Shown in pieces: positions 54,915 through 63,981 of a DNA stretch of 64,000 bases. Under the pieces are notes generated by a model. That model was not told the origin of the DNA, did not search any database, and saw only the letters and a program-made list of their open reading frames with translations. The stretch spans positions 62,001 through 126,000 of the forward strand of contig NZ_MAFC01000004.1 of the NCBI RefSeq assembly GCF_002013465.1. The letters are read 5' to 3'. The first letter of the stretch is position 1. Each line of letters opens with the position of its first letter. Both the position numbers and the translations under genes were made by a program. Origin of the DNA: Mycobacterium sp. D16R12. GTDB lineage: Bacteria; Actinomycetota; Actinomycetes; Mycobacteriales; Mycobacteriaceae.

Positions 54915-55673
54915 CTAGGCGTGCACGGGCCGTGACTGCGCGGCGATGCTCTGCTCACCGGCGCGCGCGGCCCGCCGCAGGGCCCCGTACTCGCCGAAGT
55001 ATCCGGCCACGCTGCCTATCGCGGGCAGCATTCCGAGATAGCGGAAGATCGGTTTGGGTTGGGGCCGCTTCTCCAGCTCGCCGGCGATGGCCCGCAGGAT
55101 GCCCGCGAGGTGCCAGAGGGTGCGAGCCAGGGCGAACGGCGACCAGCTTCGGGGCGTCTCCGGTTCCTGATCGTCCGCGCCGACCAGCACCTCGTCACCA
55201 AGGGTGCGACCGCACAGCACCTGCGCAAGCAGCCGGACCTGCTCCTGGTGGTCGTCGATCCCGAGCTCACGGGCGATGGCGACCAGCACGATGGCCTGGT
55301 TGGAGAATCCGAGGAGATCCTGCACGGGGAGCCGAGCCGCGAGCGCGCCGAAAATCCCTGGGAAAGCAACGAATACTGTGTTGACGGCGCCGACGCGCTG
55401 GACCCACCAGTGCGCCTTCCCGCTGGTGTCCAGCTGCTCCCATGCCTTCGTGCCAGGAGTGGTCGCGGTGTTCAAAGCACAGGCCAGCGCATCCAGCGCC
55501 TTGTCGACGACTCCGTCACCGGCGCCCAGCTCATAGGTGCGCTCCTTGAGCCCGAACGGATCGGTCTGCGCCAGGACGGTGAGCACGGGGTTGATCACCC
55601 GGACCGCGCGGCTCAATGCGTCGGCGATATCGGCATCGGTGAGCACGGCATTAGGTAGCGCAATGAGACCCAT
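54915..55673 (-). CDS. Conserved mycobacterial-type protein, unknown function
   Basis: The 252-residue protein starts MGLIALPNAVLTDADIADAL. It has some hydrophobic stretches (about 98-125 and 221-236) and a helix rich in Ala and Gly, so it may associate with the membrane. The C-terminal part IFRYLGMLPAIGSVAGYFGEYGALRR suggests a hairpin. No family recognised. Convergent with the Clp-N gene (18-bp gap). Confidence 0.65.
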   Translation of the reverse strand: MGLIALPNAVLTDADIADALSRAVRVINPVLTVLAQTDPFGLKERTYELGAGDGVVDKALDALACALNTATTPGTKAWEQLDTSGKAHWWVQRVGAVNTVFVAFPGIFGALAARLPVQDLLGFSNQAIVLVAIARELGIDDHQEQVRLLAQVLCGRTLGDEVLVGADDQEPETPRSWSPFALARTLWHLAGILRAIAGELEKRPQPKPIFRYLGMLPAIGSVAGYFGEYGALRRAARAGEQSIAAQSRPVHA

Positions 55674-55818
55674 GCGCCCATCATCTCGCGTCAGACACCG
55701 GCGCGCGCGACGGGGATCAACTCCCCCGAATTCAGACCGTCAAATCGCCACGGCGTGAACGTGTTCGGGCGTACTGTGCCCTCAGCACAACAAGATCACA
55801 ACAAGATAAGGATGGGCA

Positions 55819-55860
55819 ATGAAGCTCATGGCCCCGATCCCTCAGAATTGCGAGGGCTGA
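55819..55860 (+). other. 13-codon frame just upstream of the MmpS-like gene
   Basis: ATG at 55819 has a good aaggat-type ribosome site and reads MKLMAPIPQNCEG, then TGA (55858-55860). It is in frame with the MmpS-like gene, which starts one codon later at GTG 55864. Either a nonsense mutation (TGG to TGA) split one gene, or this is a short leader peptide. Confidence 0.4.
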
Positions 55861-55863
55861 CTC

Positions 55864-56223
55864 GTGGCACTCGCAGCAACTCTGATCACCGTCTGCACCA
55901 CTGCGGTCGGCGCGACAGCATTCGGCGCCTCGCTCGCCATCACCCCGCAGCCGCCAGACACCATCCTCTACGTCATCAGCTCAGATCGCCCGATATCGGC
56001 GATCACGTGGAGAGACAGCCTTGGACACATGCGCGACCAGCCCGTCGATGGCAGTCAGCACACCTGGTCCTGGACCTTCACCAGCGATATCGCCGATCCC
56101 CCGTACTTCGTCAGCGCCCAATCCGCCGGGGCCCCCGTCACCTGCCGCTTGATCATCAACGGCAAGGTCAAGGTCGAGGACACCGCCGCGGGCCAGGATT
56201 CAACCGCTACCTGCCACGGATAA
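55864..56223 (+). CDS. MmpS-like secreted/membrane protein
   Basis: The 119-residue product has an N-terminal hydrophobic segment (about 3-24), then a domain with ILYVISSDRPISAITWRDSLG and the C-terminal VTCRLIINGKVKVEDTAAGQDSTATC, including two Cys. This matches MmpS4/MmpS5-type proteins, periplasmic partners of MmpL exporters. No mmpL gene is nearby. GTG at 55864 is preceded in frame by a TGA and a better start at 55819, so the native N-terminus may be longer. Confidence 0.65.
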   Translation: MALAATLITVCTTAVGATAFGASLAITPQPPDTILYVISSDRPISAITWRDSLGHMRDQPVDGSQHTWSWTFTSDIADPPYFVSAQSAGAPVTCRLIINGKVKVEDTAAGQDSTATCHG

Positions 56224-56304
56224 CCCTGGCGCGATAGCCGTCGCGGATCAGCGGTGCTTCGCGACGGCGAGCAGGATGCGGTTACGCTGACCCGCCGCTC
56301 ATGG

Positions 56305-57321
56305 CTACTTGGTCATGGTGGCGAGGTTGTGCCACAAGTTGCGCAAGCTGTCGGTGCCGCCAAACAGTGTGGTGAAGTGCGTCGAGTCGATGAGCACGAT
56401 GTCGCCGGAGCGCTTACCGGCTGGAGGCATCCAGATGACCGCATTGAACTCGGTGTTCCCTGCCGCGGTGAAAGGATGCGGACGGTTCGGGTCGACCTGC
56501 TGGCGCCCGAGCACGCGCAAGTCGCTGCCCTCCTGTGCGGTGAGTTGGTAGTGCGGCAGGTGCGGGTGAAAGTTGAGCGTGGTGACGTTATCCAACAGTC
56601 GGGCGCCGTCGAGGTCACGAAAACCGTTGAGCGGTGCGATCTGCGTGGTGCCCTCGACGACCGCGGGCCGAAGGCCCCAGGTGTTGTGCACCGGCACATC
56701 GAGCGCCCTCATCAGCGACCGGGTGTATTGGCTGAAGCGCTGTTGACGGGGAACTAAACGGTCACCGTGGTGTTCGTACTCGACCTGACGTTGCGCGTAG
56801 TCCTCAGTGAATCCGACATCGTGATGGGGAGCGAGCAGCAGACAGGTTCCTTCGCGCTGGAGCCACTCGATGATGGCGGCGATCTCTTGGGGCGCCGCTT
56901 CCTGCTGAGACAGCAGATGGTCCAGGCCGAACACCATGAGCGTGTCGGTGTCGTCGAGAATCCGCTCGTCGATGGGGAGCCTGTAGCCCGCTTGGTCGAT
57001 ACGTTGAAACACCGCCACCGGGTGTCCAGTCGCAGCTTCGGCCACTGACTGGAAATCTAGTGTGGAGCGGTGGAAGAGCTCCAGGGTTCCCGCGATTCCC
57101 TGGAGGAAGTTCGCCTCGGCGTACTCCGGAGTCTCGTAGGCCGGCCACGCGACATTGCGCACTTCGGTGATCGTGGAGAACCGGTTCTCCATCGATGCTG
57201 GATCACGTTGCGACTCCCAGGGATAACTCCATGTCCAGTAGATACTGACGCGCCGTCCGCCGGTGTGCGCGCGGGCAACGTGGCTCTGGTTGTAGGTCCG
57301 CGCCTTCGGCAGTGCGTTCAT
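56305..57321 (-). CDS. Unknown protein of the DyP-peroxidase operon
   Basis: The 338-residue protein starts at ATG 57321; the open frame runs to 57648 but that part lies antisense-like within the peroxidase gene. Between about 130 and 165 it reads LMVFGLDHLLSQQEAAPQEIAAIIEWLQREGTCLLLAPHHDVG, which resembles the ThuA/glutamine-amidotransferase-like alpha/beta fold. I see no signal peptide. The gene lies 10 bp after the DyP peroxidase, so they are co-transcribed. Function unknown; it may supply or process a substrate. Confidence 0.7.
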   Translation of the reverse strand: MNALPKARTYNQSHVARAHTGGRRVSIYWTWSYPWESQRDPASMENRFSTITEVRNVAWPAYETPEYAEANFLQGIAGTLELFHRSTLDFQSVAEAATGHPVAVFQRIDQAGYRLPIDERILDDTDTLMVFGLDHLLSQQEAAPQEIAAIIEWLQREGTCLLLAPHHDVGFTEDYAQRQVEYEHHGDRLVPRQQRFSQYTRSLMRALDVPVHNTWGLRPAVVEGTTQIAPLNGFRDLDGARLLDNVTTLNFHPHLPHYQLTAQEGSDLRVLGRQQVDPNRPHPFTAAGNTEFNAVIWMPPAGKRSGDIVLIDSTHFTTLFGGTDSLRNLWHNLATMTK

Positions 57322-57331
57322 GACGGGTCCT

Positions 57332-58651
57332 TCATTCGCCGAGCGTGCAGAGGTAGCGGATCGCCCGTAGTCCGGGCAGAAAGAAGTACGCCCCACCGGT
57401 GAGGGTCGTGAAGGCCGGAAGTCCTTTGTGCACCTTGCGGATCGGACGCCTCGGTACCGTGAAGTCCATCGTTCCGTCCTGGGTACCGCAAATCGGGTCG
57501 TGCTCGTTGCCGAGTTCGTGGAACGTCTCGTCGTTAATCCACACGTTCTGGGCGAACTCGAACTGGCGGATGAGGTCTGCGCAGATGATGAACGCGGCAA
57601 TCCCGCGGTCGCCGCCGTCGTCGGGGGCGTCGACGGGCAGGGCGGCACCGTAGGTCGCCCCTCGCCGAATCATCCGACGCCGGTTCATGTAGTGCCCGGT
57701 GTCTCGCGGGTTGAGCCGACGCGCATGGGCACCCAACGGACACGCATAGCCGAGGGGATCCATCTCCTTGTAGTTGAAGTCATTGTTGCGCATCGGATCT
57801 GCACCCAGTTCGGGATCGTCTTCGGTGGGTGCCAGCACCAACGGGGCACCACTGCGCCATCGACCCATGAATTTCGCGGCGAGCAGCTCCGCATCGGCGG
57901 GGGTGTCGGCCTGCTCTCTCAGGTAGTCGCGGAACACTGCGACGTGTTCTTCGAGCCGTCGGTAGGCCATGTAGCTTCCATTGCGCGACAACAACTCGGG
58001 CTGAGGAAGATCGGCCACCGGGCCGTTCTCGTCGGGGTAGCCGAGGATGAATTCGCCCGGTTCCAGCGCTGGGCCCGAACCGGGGGTCGGCTCCTCCCCC
58101 GAGCCCTTGATTACCGGTTGCGACAGTCGGTCTCGGAAGCCGAAGTGGTCGTGGGCGTAGTTGAACGGCGGCGTCGCATTGAGGTCGAGAAACGACAGGC
58201 TGCGGACGCCATCCGTTCTCGCCAGAAGGGCGTCGTGCTCCTGCAGCGAGCGGACGCACTGCTCATCGGTGCGGGAGAACAAGATCGCGATCGCGTGCAG
58301 ATCATCGCCTGCCAGTCCACCGACCCAGTGCTGTGGTGCGTTGGCGCCGACGTCCCCCAGGATGCTCGCCCGTGCAGGCATGCCCTCGCGAAACTCGTCG
58401 GGGAACGTCGCCAACGACTGATCGGGTACGCCGAGCACGCGCAGCCCATTCCAGGTGAACGCCACGGTAATCCAGCGGTCGGACTCATCCATCGTGGCGC
58501 TCACATCGGCGGCCGATTGCACAAGGTCAGCCAGCTCCGATAGCCACGCTCGGCCACCCTCGGCGGTGTCGAACGTCAGAAACTCATAACGTCCCGTGAT
58601 CGCCGGAGTCCGGGTCAGCAGGATGTGCTGAATGTCTTCGAGCTCAAGCAT
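57332..58651 (-). CDS. DyP-type heme peroxidase
   Basis: The 439-residue protein has the DyP hallmarks. The family G-x-x-D-G motif appears as GFRDRLSQP (D174), with Arg in place of the second Gly. The proximal heme His is H309 in HARRLNPR, followed by RRRMIRRGATYG. Two ferredoxin-like halves are expected. It would use hydrogen peroxide to oxidise dyes, phenolics or another substrate. No Tat signal or encapsulin-targeting tail is seen. It is the middle gene of a three-gene operon. Confidence 0.85.
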   Translation of the reverse strand: MLELEDIQHILLTRTPAITGRYEFLTFDTAEGGRAWLSELADLVQSAADVSATMDESDRWITVAFTWNGLRVLGVPDQSLATFPDEFREGMPARASILGDVGANAPQHWVGGLAGDDLHAIAILFSRTDEQCVRSLQEHDALLARTDGVRSLSFLDLNATPPFNYAHDHFGFRDRLSQPVIKGSGEEPTPGSGPALEPGEFILGYPDENGPVADLPQPELLSRNGSYMAYRRLEEHVAVFRDYLREQADTPADAELLAAKFMGRWRSGAPLVLAPTEDDPELGADPMRNNDFNYKEMDPLGYACPLGAHARRLNPRDTGHYMNRRRMIRRGATYGAALPVDAPDDGGDRGIAAFIICADLIRQFEFAQNVWINDETFHELGNEHDPICGTQDGTMDFTVPRRPIRKVHKGLPAFTTLTGGAYFFLPGLRAIRYLCTLGE

Positions 58652-58672
58652 CTGCTTACGCTTCGAGGCTGT

Positions 58673-59233
58673 TCACTGCATCTGGTCGAGCATGTTCGAG
58701 AAGGCCGCCTTCAACCGCAGGGCCTTCTTGATCTCGTCTGCCGTCACGTAGGGGTACTCGCCGTACTCGAGGAAGCTCGGCACCTGGTGATCGCGGACGA
58801 ACGTGATGAAGGCCTCCGGATTCTCCTTCCAATCCTCGGGAAACCCCTCCAGATTCGTGAAGACGGTGGTGATGCCCGTCGCGCTGAAGAGCTGCACCGC
58901 ATCCTCGGTGTACTTGTCGAAGTCGGTGTCGAAGATTCCTTGGTACTGGAAGTGCAGGCCAGAGCCCACATCGAAGAGCACCCAGCGTAGGTAGTGCAAT
59001 CGCAGTGGCGCCAACGCCTCTGGGCTCGCTGCGATGGTTTCCTCGATGGTCTTGCCGTACGCACGGACCGCTTCCTCGCGACCTTCCTTCACCTTCGCGA
59101 TGATGGAAAAACCATGACAGGCCGGCGTCCTCGGATACACGGGACCATATCGCCCACGCTCGAGCTCGAAGTAGCCCTCCTTCGGGATAGCCACCGCCGC
59201 GGGGTTGCTCCAGTCGCGCTCGTGCGTAGCCAT
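58673..59233 (-). CDS. Unknown alpha/beta-barrel-like protein of the DyP operon
   Basis: The 186-residue protein starts at ATG 59233 with a strong GGAGG site. Its pattern (FSIIAKVKEGREEAVRAYGKTIEETI, then LRWVLFDVGSGLHFQYQGIFDTD) resembles ferredoxin-like dimeric alpha/beta-barrel proteins such as EthD/ABM, the fold shared with DyP halves. No catalytic residue is evident. It lies 21 bp before the DyP gene and is first in the operon. A heme- or substrate-handling role is inference. Confidence 0.65.
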   Translation of the reverse strand: MATHERDWSNPAAVAIPKEGYFELERGRYGPVYPRTPACHGFSIIAKVKEGREEAVRAYGKTIEETIAASPEALAPLRLHYLRWVLFDVGSGLHFQYQGIFDTDFDKYTEDAVQLFSATGITTVFTNLEGFPEDWKENPEAFITFVRDHQVPSFLEYGEYPYVTADEIKKALRLKAAFSNMLDQMQ

Positions 59234-59380
59234 GTCATGACCTCCTCGAAGTACGCGATCAGCGGACAGTAGCACCGTTAGTCCGACGATCACCGGGCAT
59301 TTGGCATCGATAATCTGAACGTGAACTTCGGCGCCCCATAGCTCATCGCGTTGGAAGAGCGGAGAATCACGCCTCGCAGC

Positions 59381-59716
59381 TCAGCGGTGCTTCGCGACGG
59401 TGAGCAGGACCGCCGAATCCGCCAGCGCCTGCAACGAGTGCCGGGCATCGGGGATCTCGATCAGATCTCCGGCACGGCCATCCCAGTGTTCGTCGCCGAC
59501 CACCAGCCGAACCGAACCCTGAATGACATAGATCGTGGCCTCGCCCGGATTCTCATGCTCGCCCAGGGCGGAACCCTCGCGCAGTGCGATGACGGTTTGA
59601 CGCAGCACGCGCTCATGGCCACCGACGACGGTGTCCGCGGCATTGTGGCCGTCGTTGGCGCGCTCGAACAGCTGCCGTATCAATGCGTCGATCGAGTGCT
59701 TCTGCATACCTGCCAT
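59381..59716 (-). CDS. Cupin domain protein
   Basis: The protein has about 111 residues from ATG 59716 (other starts at 59743 and 59707). The cupin motifs are visible: G(x)5HxH-like HENPGEATIYVIQGSVRLVVG and GDLIEIPDARHSL, with Glu and His at the metal positions. It is probably a single-domain metal-binding cupin. It lies 30 bp downstream of the CocE-type hydrolase on the same strand and is likely co-transcribed. Confidence 0.8.
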   Translation of the reverse strand: MAGMQKHSIDALIRQLFERANDGHNAADTVVGGHERVLRQTVIALREGSALGEHENPGEATIYVIQGSVRLVVGDEHWDGRAGDLIEIPDARHSLQALADSAVLLTVAKHR

Positions 59717-59746
59717 TCCATGCCTCGGCGGCCGGCCCGTCAACCC

Positions 59747-61501
59747 TCAAACAGTGGGAAATGAAGGCGTCTTGACGGGCAGTTGGAGATAGGAGGCGTG
59801 TAGGCCGCCGGTATGGATGACGTGCTGGCCATTGTTGGCGCCCACGTACTCGCAGATCGCAGGCATCAGCGTTCCCAGGAGGTTGCGACTACTGATGACG
59901 AAGCGGAGTATTTCGCCCGGGTGAAAGGCGAGACCGACTGGCAGTAAGTCGATTTCGATGTCGACAAGCTCGCCGGCAGAGAGCTTCTCCGTCCGGTCAA
60001 AGGCGTGAGCGGGGACGTCGTCGGTCGACAGCTTCTCGTCGAGACGGCGGGCAGAAGCACGCAACCGGCCGTCAGATCCCTTGTAGCGCAATATGGATGC
60101 ACCGTGATCGGTAAGGTCGTGGATCCGCGCGTTCTGGTTGGGCACCGTGAACTGCTGAAGCGGCGTGCCGCACACGTCGAGCTTCTGCACGAGCACGAAC
60201 AGGTCCATGTCGTCGGCACCTCGGGCCTCTACCCATAGCCGAGCCTTCGGGTAACCGACCAACACGGTCTCTTCCTCGAACTTCACGATGAATGACACGG
60301 CATTTGGGTTCGCGTCGACGTCGTATGCGACTTCCCGACTGTCGGCCCGGACTTCAGTACTCAACGTTCGCGAACCAGCGTCGAGGTAATACTTCGTCGA
60401 GACGACATCGATGGGCGGGAACTCATCCGCTGCGATGCCGACTCGGTCTCCGCCCTCCAGATCGAGGACCGAATACCGCACGCGCGGGGTCGATTCCCAG
60501 CCGTTATCGACATCCTTCAGGTAGCGATCGAAGAAGCGACACAGATCGTCTCGGTTCGCCGCCTCATAGTAATCGGGCCACTCCTGCGAGTTGTGAACGC
60601 GCAACCACTTGTCCTTCGAGGCGATTCGGCGCCAGCCGCGGAATGTGCCTGCGGTGTGCAACGTGTTCGAGTAGCTCGCCACCACGTACGCCGGCACAGT
60701 GATCTGGCTGAAGTCCGGAATCTTGTTATCCCACAGCGTATTCATCAATGGGTAGCGCTCCACCTCCGCCACGATGTCTTCTTTGTTGCCACTGCCGAAG
60801 AAGCTGCCGTCCTGAAGCTGTCGGGCGAACCCGGTGTCGGGCATTCCGCCGCGCATCACGAGGTCGCGGTAGACGTCGCTGACACCCTCCCACGGGTTGA
60901 TCGCCGCCAGGTGCGGTGGCCGCTCGGCGGCGGTAAACCACTGCGACACCGCGAGGTAGGAGGTCCCGCTCATTCCGACTTTGCCGGAGCACCATTGCTG
61001 TTCGGCGAGCCACTCGATCAGGTCGTAGCAGTCGCGGCCTTCCTGACGGTCCCACAACACGCTGTCCCCACCCGAGTCGATAACCCCGCGAATGTCCGGG
61101 TTACACACGGCATAACCCCGCGCGCACCAATAGGCCGGGTCCGGACCTTCGAACTTCTCCAAGCCCGACACGATGCCGACGTCCAGGCCGACGAGGCCGA
61201 ACACCCCCTTCACGCTGTCGGACGTTCCCTGCCCCTTGCCATACGGGCTCCACGCCACGATCACCGGCATTCGCTCCGTGCCGGTGGGCCGAAACACGTC
61301 GACATGGATAGTGACACCGTCTCGAAGTGGCACGGCTACGTCCTTGTCGAGAACGACATCCACCGGCAGCGGAAGAAACTCGGGCGCAATGCGAAAGCCC
61401 GCCTTCAATGTCCGCGTGCCGGGATCGAACTCGGTCAACACGCCCGTCCGTGCATCGGGCAGGCCCCCGGACGGTACATACATCCTCTGACCGTTGCTCA
61501 T
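59747..61501 (-). CDS. CocE/NonD family hydrolase
   Basis: The 584-residue protein is a serine hydrolase of the X-Pro dipeptidyl-peptidase/cocaine-esterase type. The nucleophile loop is GMSGTSYLAVSQW, and the oxyanion region is AWSPYGKGQG; the C-terminal jelly-roll (about 360-580) is typical. The start at 61501 (MSNGQRMYVPS) was chosen; the frame extends to 61696 through the TetR gene. It would cleave an ester or amide of unknown identity and is divergent from the TetR gene. Confidence 0.85.
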   Translation of the reverse strand: MSNGQRMYVPSGGLPDARTGVLTEFDPGTRTLKAGFRIAPEFLPLPVDVVLDKDVAVPLRDGVTIHVDVFRPTGTERMPVIVAWSPYGKGQGTSDSVKGVFGLVGLDVGIVSGLEKFEGPDPAYWCARGYAVCNPDIRGVIDSGGDSVLWDRQEGRDCYDLIEWLAEQQWCSGKVGMSGTSYLAVSQWFTAAERPPHLAAINPWEGVSDVYRDLVMRGGMPDTGFARQLQDGSFFGSGNKEDIVAEVERYPLMNTLWDNKIPDFSQITVPAYVVASYSNTLHTAGTFRGWRRIASKDKWLRVHNSQEWPDYYEAANRDDLCRFFDRYLKDVDNGWESTPRVRYSVLDLEGGDRVGIAADEFPPIDVVSTKYYLDAGSRTLSTEVRADSREVAYDVDANPNAVSFIVKFEEETVLVGYPKARLWVEARGADDMDLFVLVQKLDVCGTPLQQFTVPNQNARIHDLTDHGASILRYKGSDGRLRASARRLDEKLSTDDVPAHAFDRTEKLSAGELVDIEIDLLPVGLAFHPGEILRFVISSRNLLGTLMPAICEYVGANNGQHVIHTGGLHASYLQLPVKTPSFPTV

Positions 61502-61566
61502 GACGTCATTACCTCTCGCAGCGAAATACGGTTCAGACCATGAACATTCCGGTCGACCCAAGTAAT

Positions 61567-61617
61567 TAAGATACTGTTCGTATCTTACAAGGACGGTACG
61601 TTGTCGCGGTAAGATAC
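61567..61617. promoter_or_regulatory. Operator region between the CocE hydrolase and its TetR
   Basis: TAAGATAC-N5-GTATCTTA (61567-61587) is a perfect inverted repeat with 8-bp arms. A further half GTAAGATAC at 61609-61617 pairs with GTATCTTAC (61580-61588) across 20 bp. The last half ends 5 bp before the TetR start, so the region probably binds TetR and controls both genes. Confidence 0.75.
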
Positions 61618-61622
61618 GCAAC

Positions 61623-62252
61623 GTGTCTTCTGCCTCTCGCGCCGAAAGTTCATCTCCGAAGGCTCGCCGACGAAATGAAGTGCTCATGTCCGCCATCCGC
61701 GAGGCGACCCGGGCCGAACTCGCCGATTTCGGCTACGCCGGTGTCACCTACGAAGGCGTGGCCCGGCGCGCACACACGAGCAAACCCGTGCTCTACCGGC
61801 GCTATCCGTCGCGGGCGCATATGGTCGTCGACGCCCTTCCAAACCTCCAGTGGCGGCCCGACAACGATCTGATGGCCACGCCGTCATTGCGCGAGGACCT
61901 TCTACTGATTTTCGGCTCCGCTGTCCAGAACTTCCTCGCCATCGGCGTCGACAACTATCGGAGCCTTATCGCCGAGGCCAACACCGATCTGTTCGAAGTT
62001 CTTGACACACAAGTGACCGGCCTCGCCGAGCGGACCATCTACCCAGCCTTGGAACGCGCGCGTAAGCGCGGCGAGTTGGGACCGCATGAGATCCCGCGCC
62101 GAGCGGCCACCAGCATCGGCATGCTGCTACGTGACGAAATGGTCTTCTCGCGCAACGACGTCAGCGCTGAGACCATCGCCGAGATTGTCGAGACCGTGTA
62201 CCTACCCCTGGTCAGATCGCTGTCATTCCAACCCGCTGACCCAGGCGGTTGA
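61623..62252 (+). CDS. TetR family transcriptional regulator
   Basis: The 209-residue protein has the TetR helix-turn-helix near residues 20-70 (ATRAELADFGYAGVTYEGVARRAHTSKPVLYRRYPSR) and a TetR_C domain ending in a helix with EIVETVYLPLVRSL. GTG at 61623. It is divergent from the CocE-type hydrolase, and the 121-bp gap has well-formed palindromes. The half-site GTAAGATAC is shared with the fadE24 promoter. Confidence 0.9.
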   Translation: MSSASRAESSSPKARRRNEVLMSAIREATRAELADFGYAGVTYEGVARRAHTSKPVLYRRYPSRAHMVVDALPNLQWRPDNDLMATPSLREDLLLIFGSAVQNFLAIGVDNYRSLIAEANTDLFEVLDTQVTGLAERTIYPALERARKRGELGPHEIPRRAATSIGMLLRDEMVFSRNDVSAETIAEIVETVYLPLVRSLSFQPADPGG

Positions 62253-62786
62253 GCCGGACTGCACTTGCGGCAGACCAAGCAGCACAGCTGGCTCGACCAA
62301 TGCCCGCCCCCCGGTGGCCGCAGGGGGCGGCGAAACGGCGGCCACGCTGTTTTCTCAACGTGAGGTTGCGCCGCGTGAATCGCCTAGCGAAAACCTCGCG
62401 GCAACCGCACGTTGGTCATCGCTGTCTATACGCATACCCGCGCACTGCAACTTGAACCGGAACTCACGATCAGCGCTTAGCGCTGCAGTGCACGGTGAAC
62501 TGCTACGCAAGATCTGGGACGCGGACATCATATTCGCTCGTCGCGGTGCCGTCGGGCTGTGGCTTGATTTCGACCATTCGTCCAGTGGCACTGCACATCG
62601 ACTGCAACGGGGCTACGTTGAAATTGGTCGAGTTCACAGCCGCCCGCAGGGTCATCAGCTCCTGGTGTTGAGCGGAACTCCCAACTCACATCCCGCGCAG
62701 GCGCTCCTGAAGATCGAAGTCTCACTATCGGAGCCAAAGATAATTCTATTCAAGCATTTTCACGTCCACGCCCGCCGCTCACTGAG
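62253..62786. other. Region without a supported gene
   Basis: The 534 bp between TetR and the STAS pseudogene have several overlapping frames on both strands, none with a ribosome site, a domain or the third-position GC bias expected for coding. The base composition falls towards the right end. It may be decayed DNA. I see no tRNA or long inverted repeat. Confidence 0.45.
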
Positions 62787-63154
62787 ATGCCATACAGCGG
62801 ACCGGGGTTTCAGTTCACGGCCACTACGCGTTACAACGCGGTCACCGTGGCCGCCACTGGTGAACTCGATGCAACCAATGCTGATTGCTTCGTCTACTAC
62901 GTCCTACGTCATCTTCGTGGACAGCGCGCGCTCGTCCTGGACCTGCGAACCTGGACTTCTGCGGCAGCGAGGGGTTTCTCGCCGTGCTCAAGGTTCGCTG
63001 CTATTGCAAGCATCACGGCGTGGGCTGGTCGCTGCTACCTGGCGAGGCCGTCGACCGGATCCTCGAAATCGGCGACCCGGATGGGTGGACTCCGACCGCG
63101 GCGTTTCCCAACGATGATCTAGAGACGAGCGCGCCGAGAATATCGGTGATCTAG
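62787..63154 (+). pseudogene. STAS-domain anti-anti-sigma-like gene with a frameshift
   Basis: The first frame gives MPYSGPGFQFTATTRYNAVT through ALVLDLR, a STAS start. A second frame, offset by one base, continues NLDFCGSEGFLAVLKVRCYCKHHGVGWSLLPGEAVDRILEIGDP, here described as residues after the slip, which is the usual STAS second half. The change falls at about 62946-62950 (ctgcgaacctg) and fits a one-base deletion. There is no slippery heptamer, so programmed frameshifting is unlikely. It would have encoded a regulator of a sigma factor cascade. Confidence 0.75.
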
Positions 63155-63300
63155 TCGGGCGCCTACGCACTCATCGGGCTCATAGGCCTACGGCGGCGCC
63201 GTCTCCCCGGCAGCACGAGCAGGGGTGAAATCGCTACGGATGATCTCGATTTCAAACGGACAGTATGCAGGTCGAGGCTCTTTATGTATAAAATTCCGCC

Positions 63301-63981
63301 GTGCGGGACGACGGCTTGGGAGGCCCACTCGGGCCTGACACGAAACTCGATCAAGCGCTCACGGGCGGTCAGGCTCAGACAGTAGGGCGTTTCCGGTTCT
63401 TCATCGATGACGAACGCTGGGAATGGTCGGATGAGGTGCAGCAGATCCATGGCTATGCACCCGGAGAAATGCCTAGCCCGGCGACTTCACAGGTACTAGC
63501 CCACAAGCACCCCGACGATTACGGGCATGTCATTGGGGCGCTAGACGACACCCGCCACACGAGAGCACCGTTCAGCACGCGGCACCGCATGGTCGACAGA
63601 CAAGGAAAGGTCCATCGCGTCGTAGTCGTGGGAGATGTGATGCGCGACGCCGACGGAACGGTGGTCGGTACGCACGGGTTCTACATCGACGTCACCCCCG
63701 CTCAAGCCGACTACGAGGACCTGATCACCGAAGGCGTAGCGGACGCCACCGATAAGCGGGCAGTCATAGAACAGGCCAAGGGGATGCTTGCGGTGGTCTA
63801 CGGCCTCGAAGAGGACGCCGCCTTCGAGATCTTGAAATGGATCTCGCAGCATTCGAATGCCAAGCTGCGCAATGTCGCCGAAAGTTTGGTCTCCGAATTC
63901 CGGGCCTTGAGCGCTCCGGTACTGCCCGAACGAAACGTCTATGACTTGGCACTGCTGGCGCTGACCCAACGCATGGCTTGA
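63301..63981 (+). CDS. PAS-ANTAR protein, RNA-binding antiterminator type
   Basis: The 226-residue protein has a PAS domain (about 30-125, with RHRMVDRQGKVHRVVVVGDV) and a C-terminal ANTAR domain (about 150-205: KRAVIEQAKGMLAVVYGLEEDAAFEILKWISQHSNAKLR). ANTAR proteins bind paired hairpins in RNA and prevent termination. PAS suggests a sensed ligand or redox state. GTG at 63301. It lies next to the STAS remnant, so the two may have been part of one signal system. Confidence 0.9.
   Translation: MRDDGLGGPLGPDTKLDQALTGGQAQTVGRFRFFIDDERWEWSDEVQQIHGYAPGEMPSPATSQVLAHKHPDDYGHVIGALDDTRHTRAPFSTRHRMVDRQGKVHRVVVVGDVMRDADGTVVGTHGFYIDVTPAQADYEDLITEGVADATDKRAVIEQAKGMLAVVYGLEEDAAFEILKWISQHSNAKLRNVAESLVSEFRALSAPVLPERNVYDLALLALTQRMA

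Noticed and set aside
62946..62950. Programmed frameshift in the STAS gene
   Set aside because: No slippery heptamer or downstream stimulatory structure is seen, so a simple deletion is the better reading.
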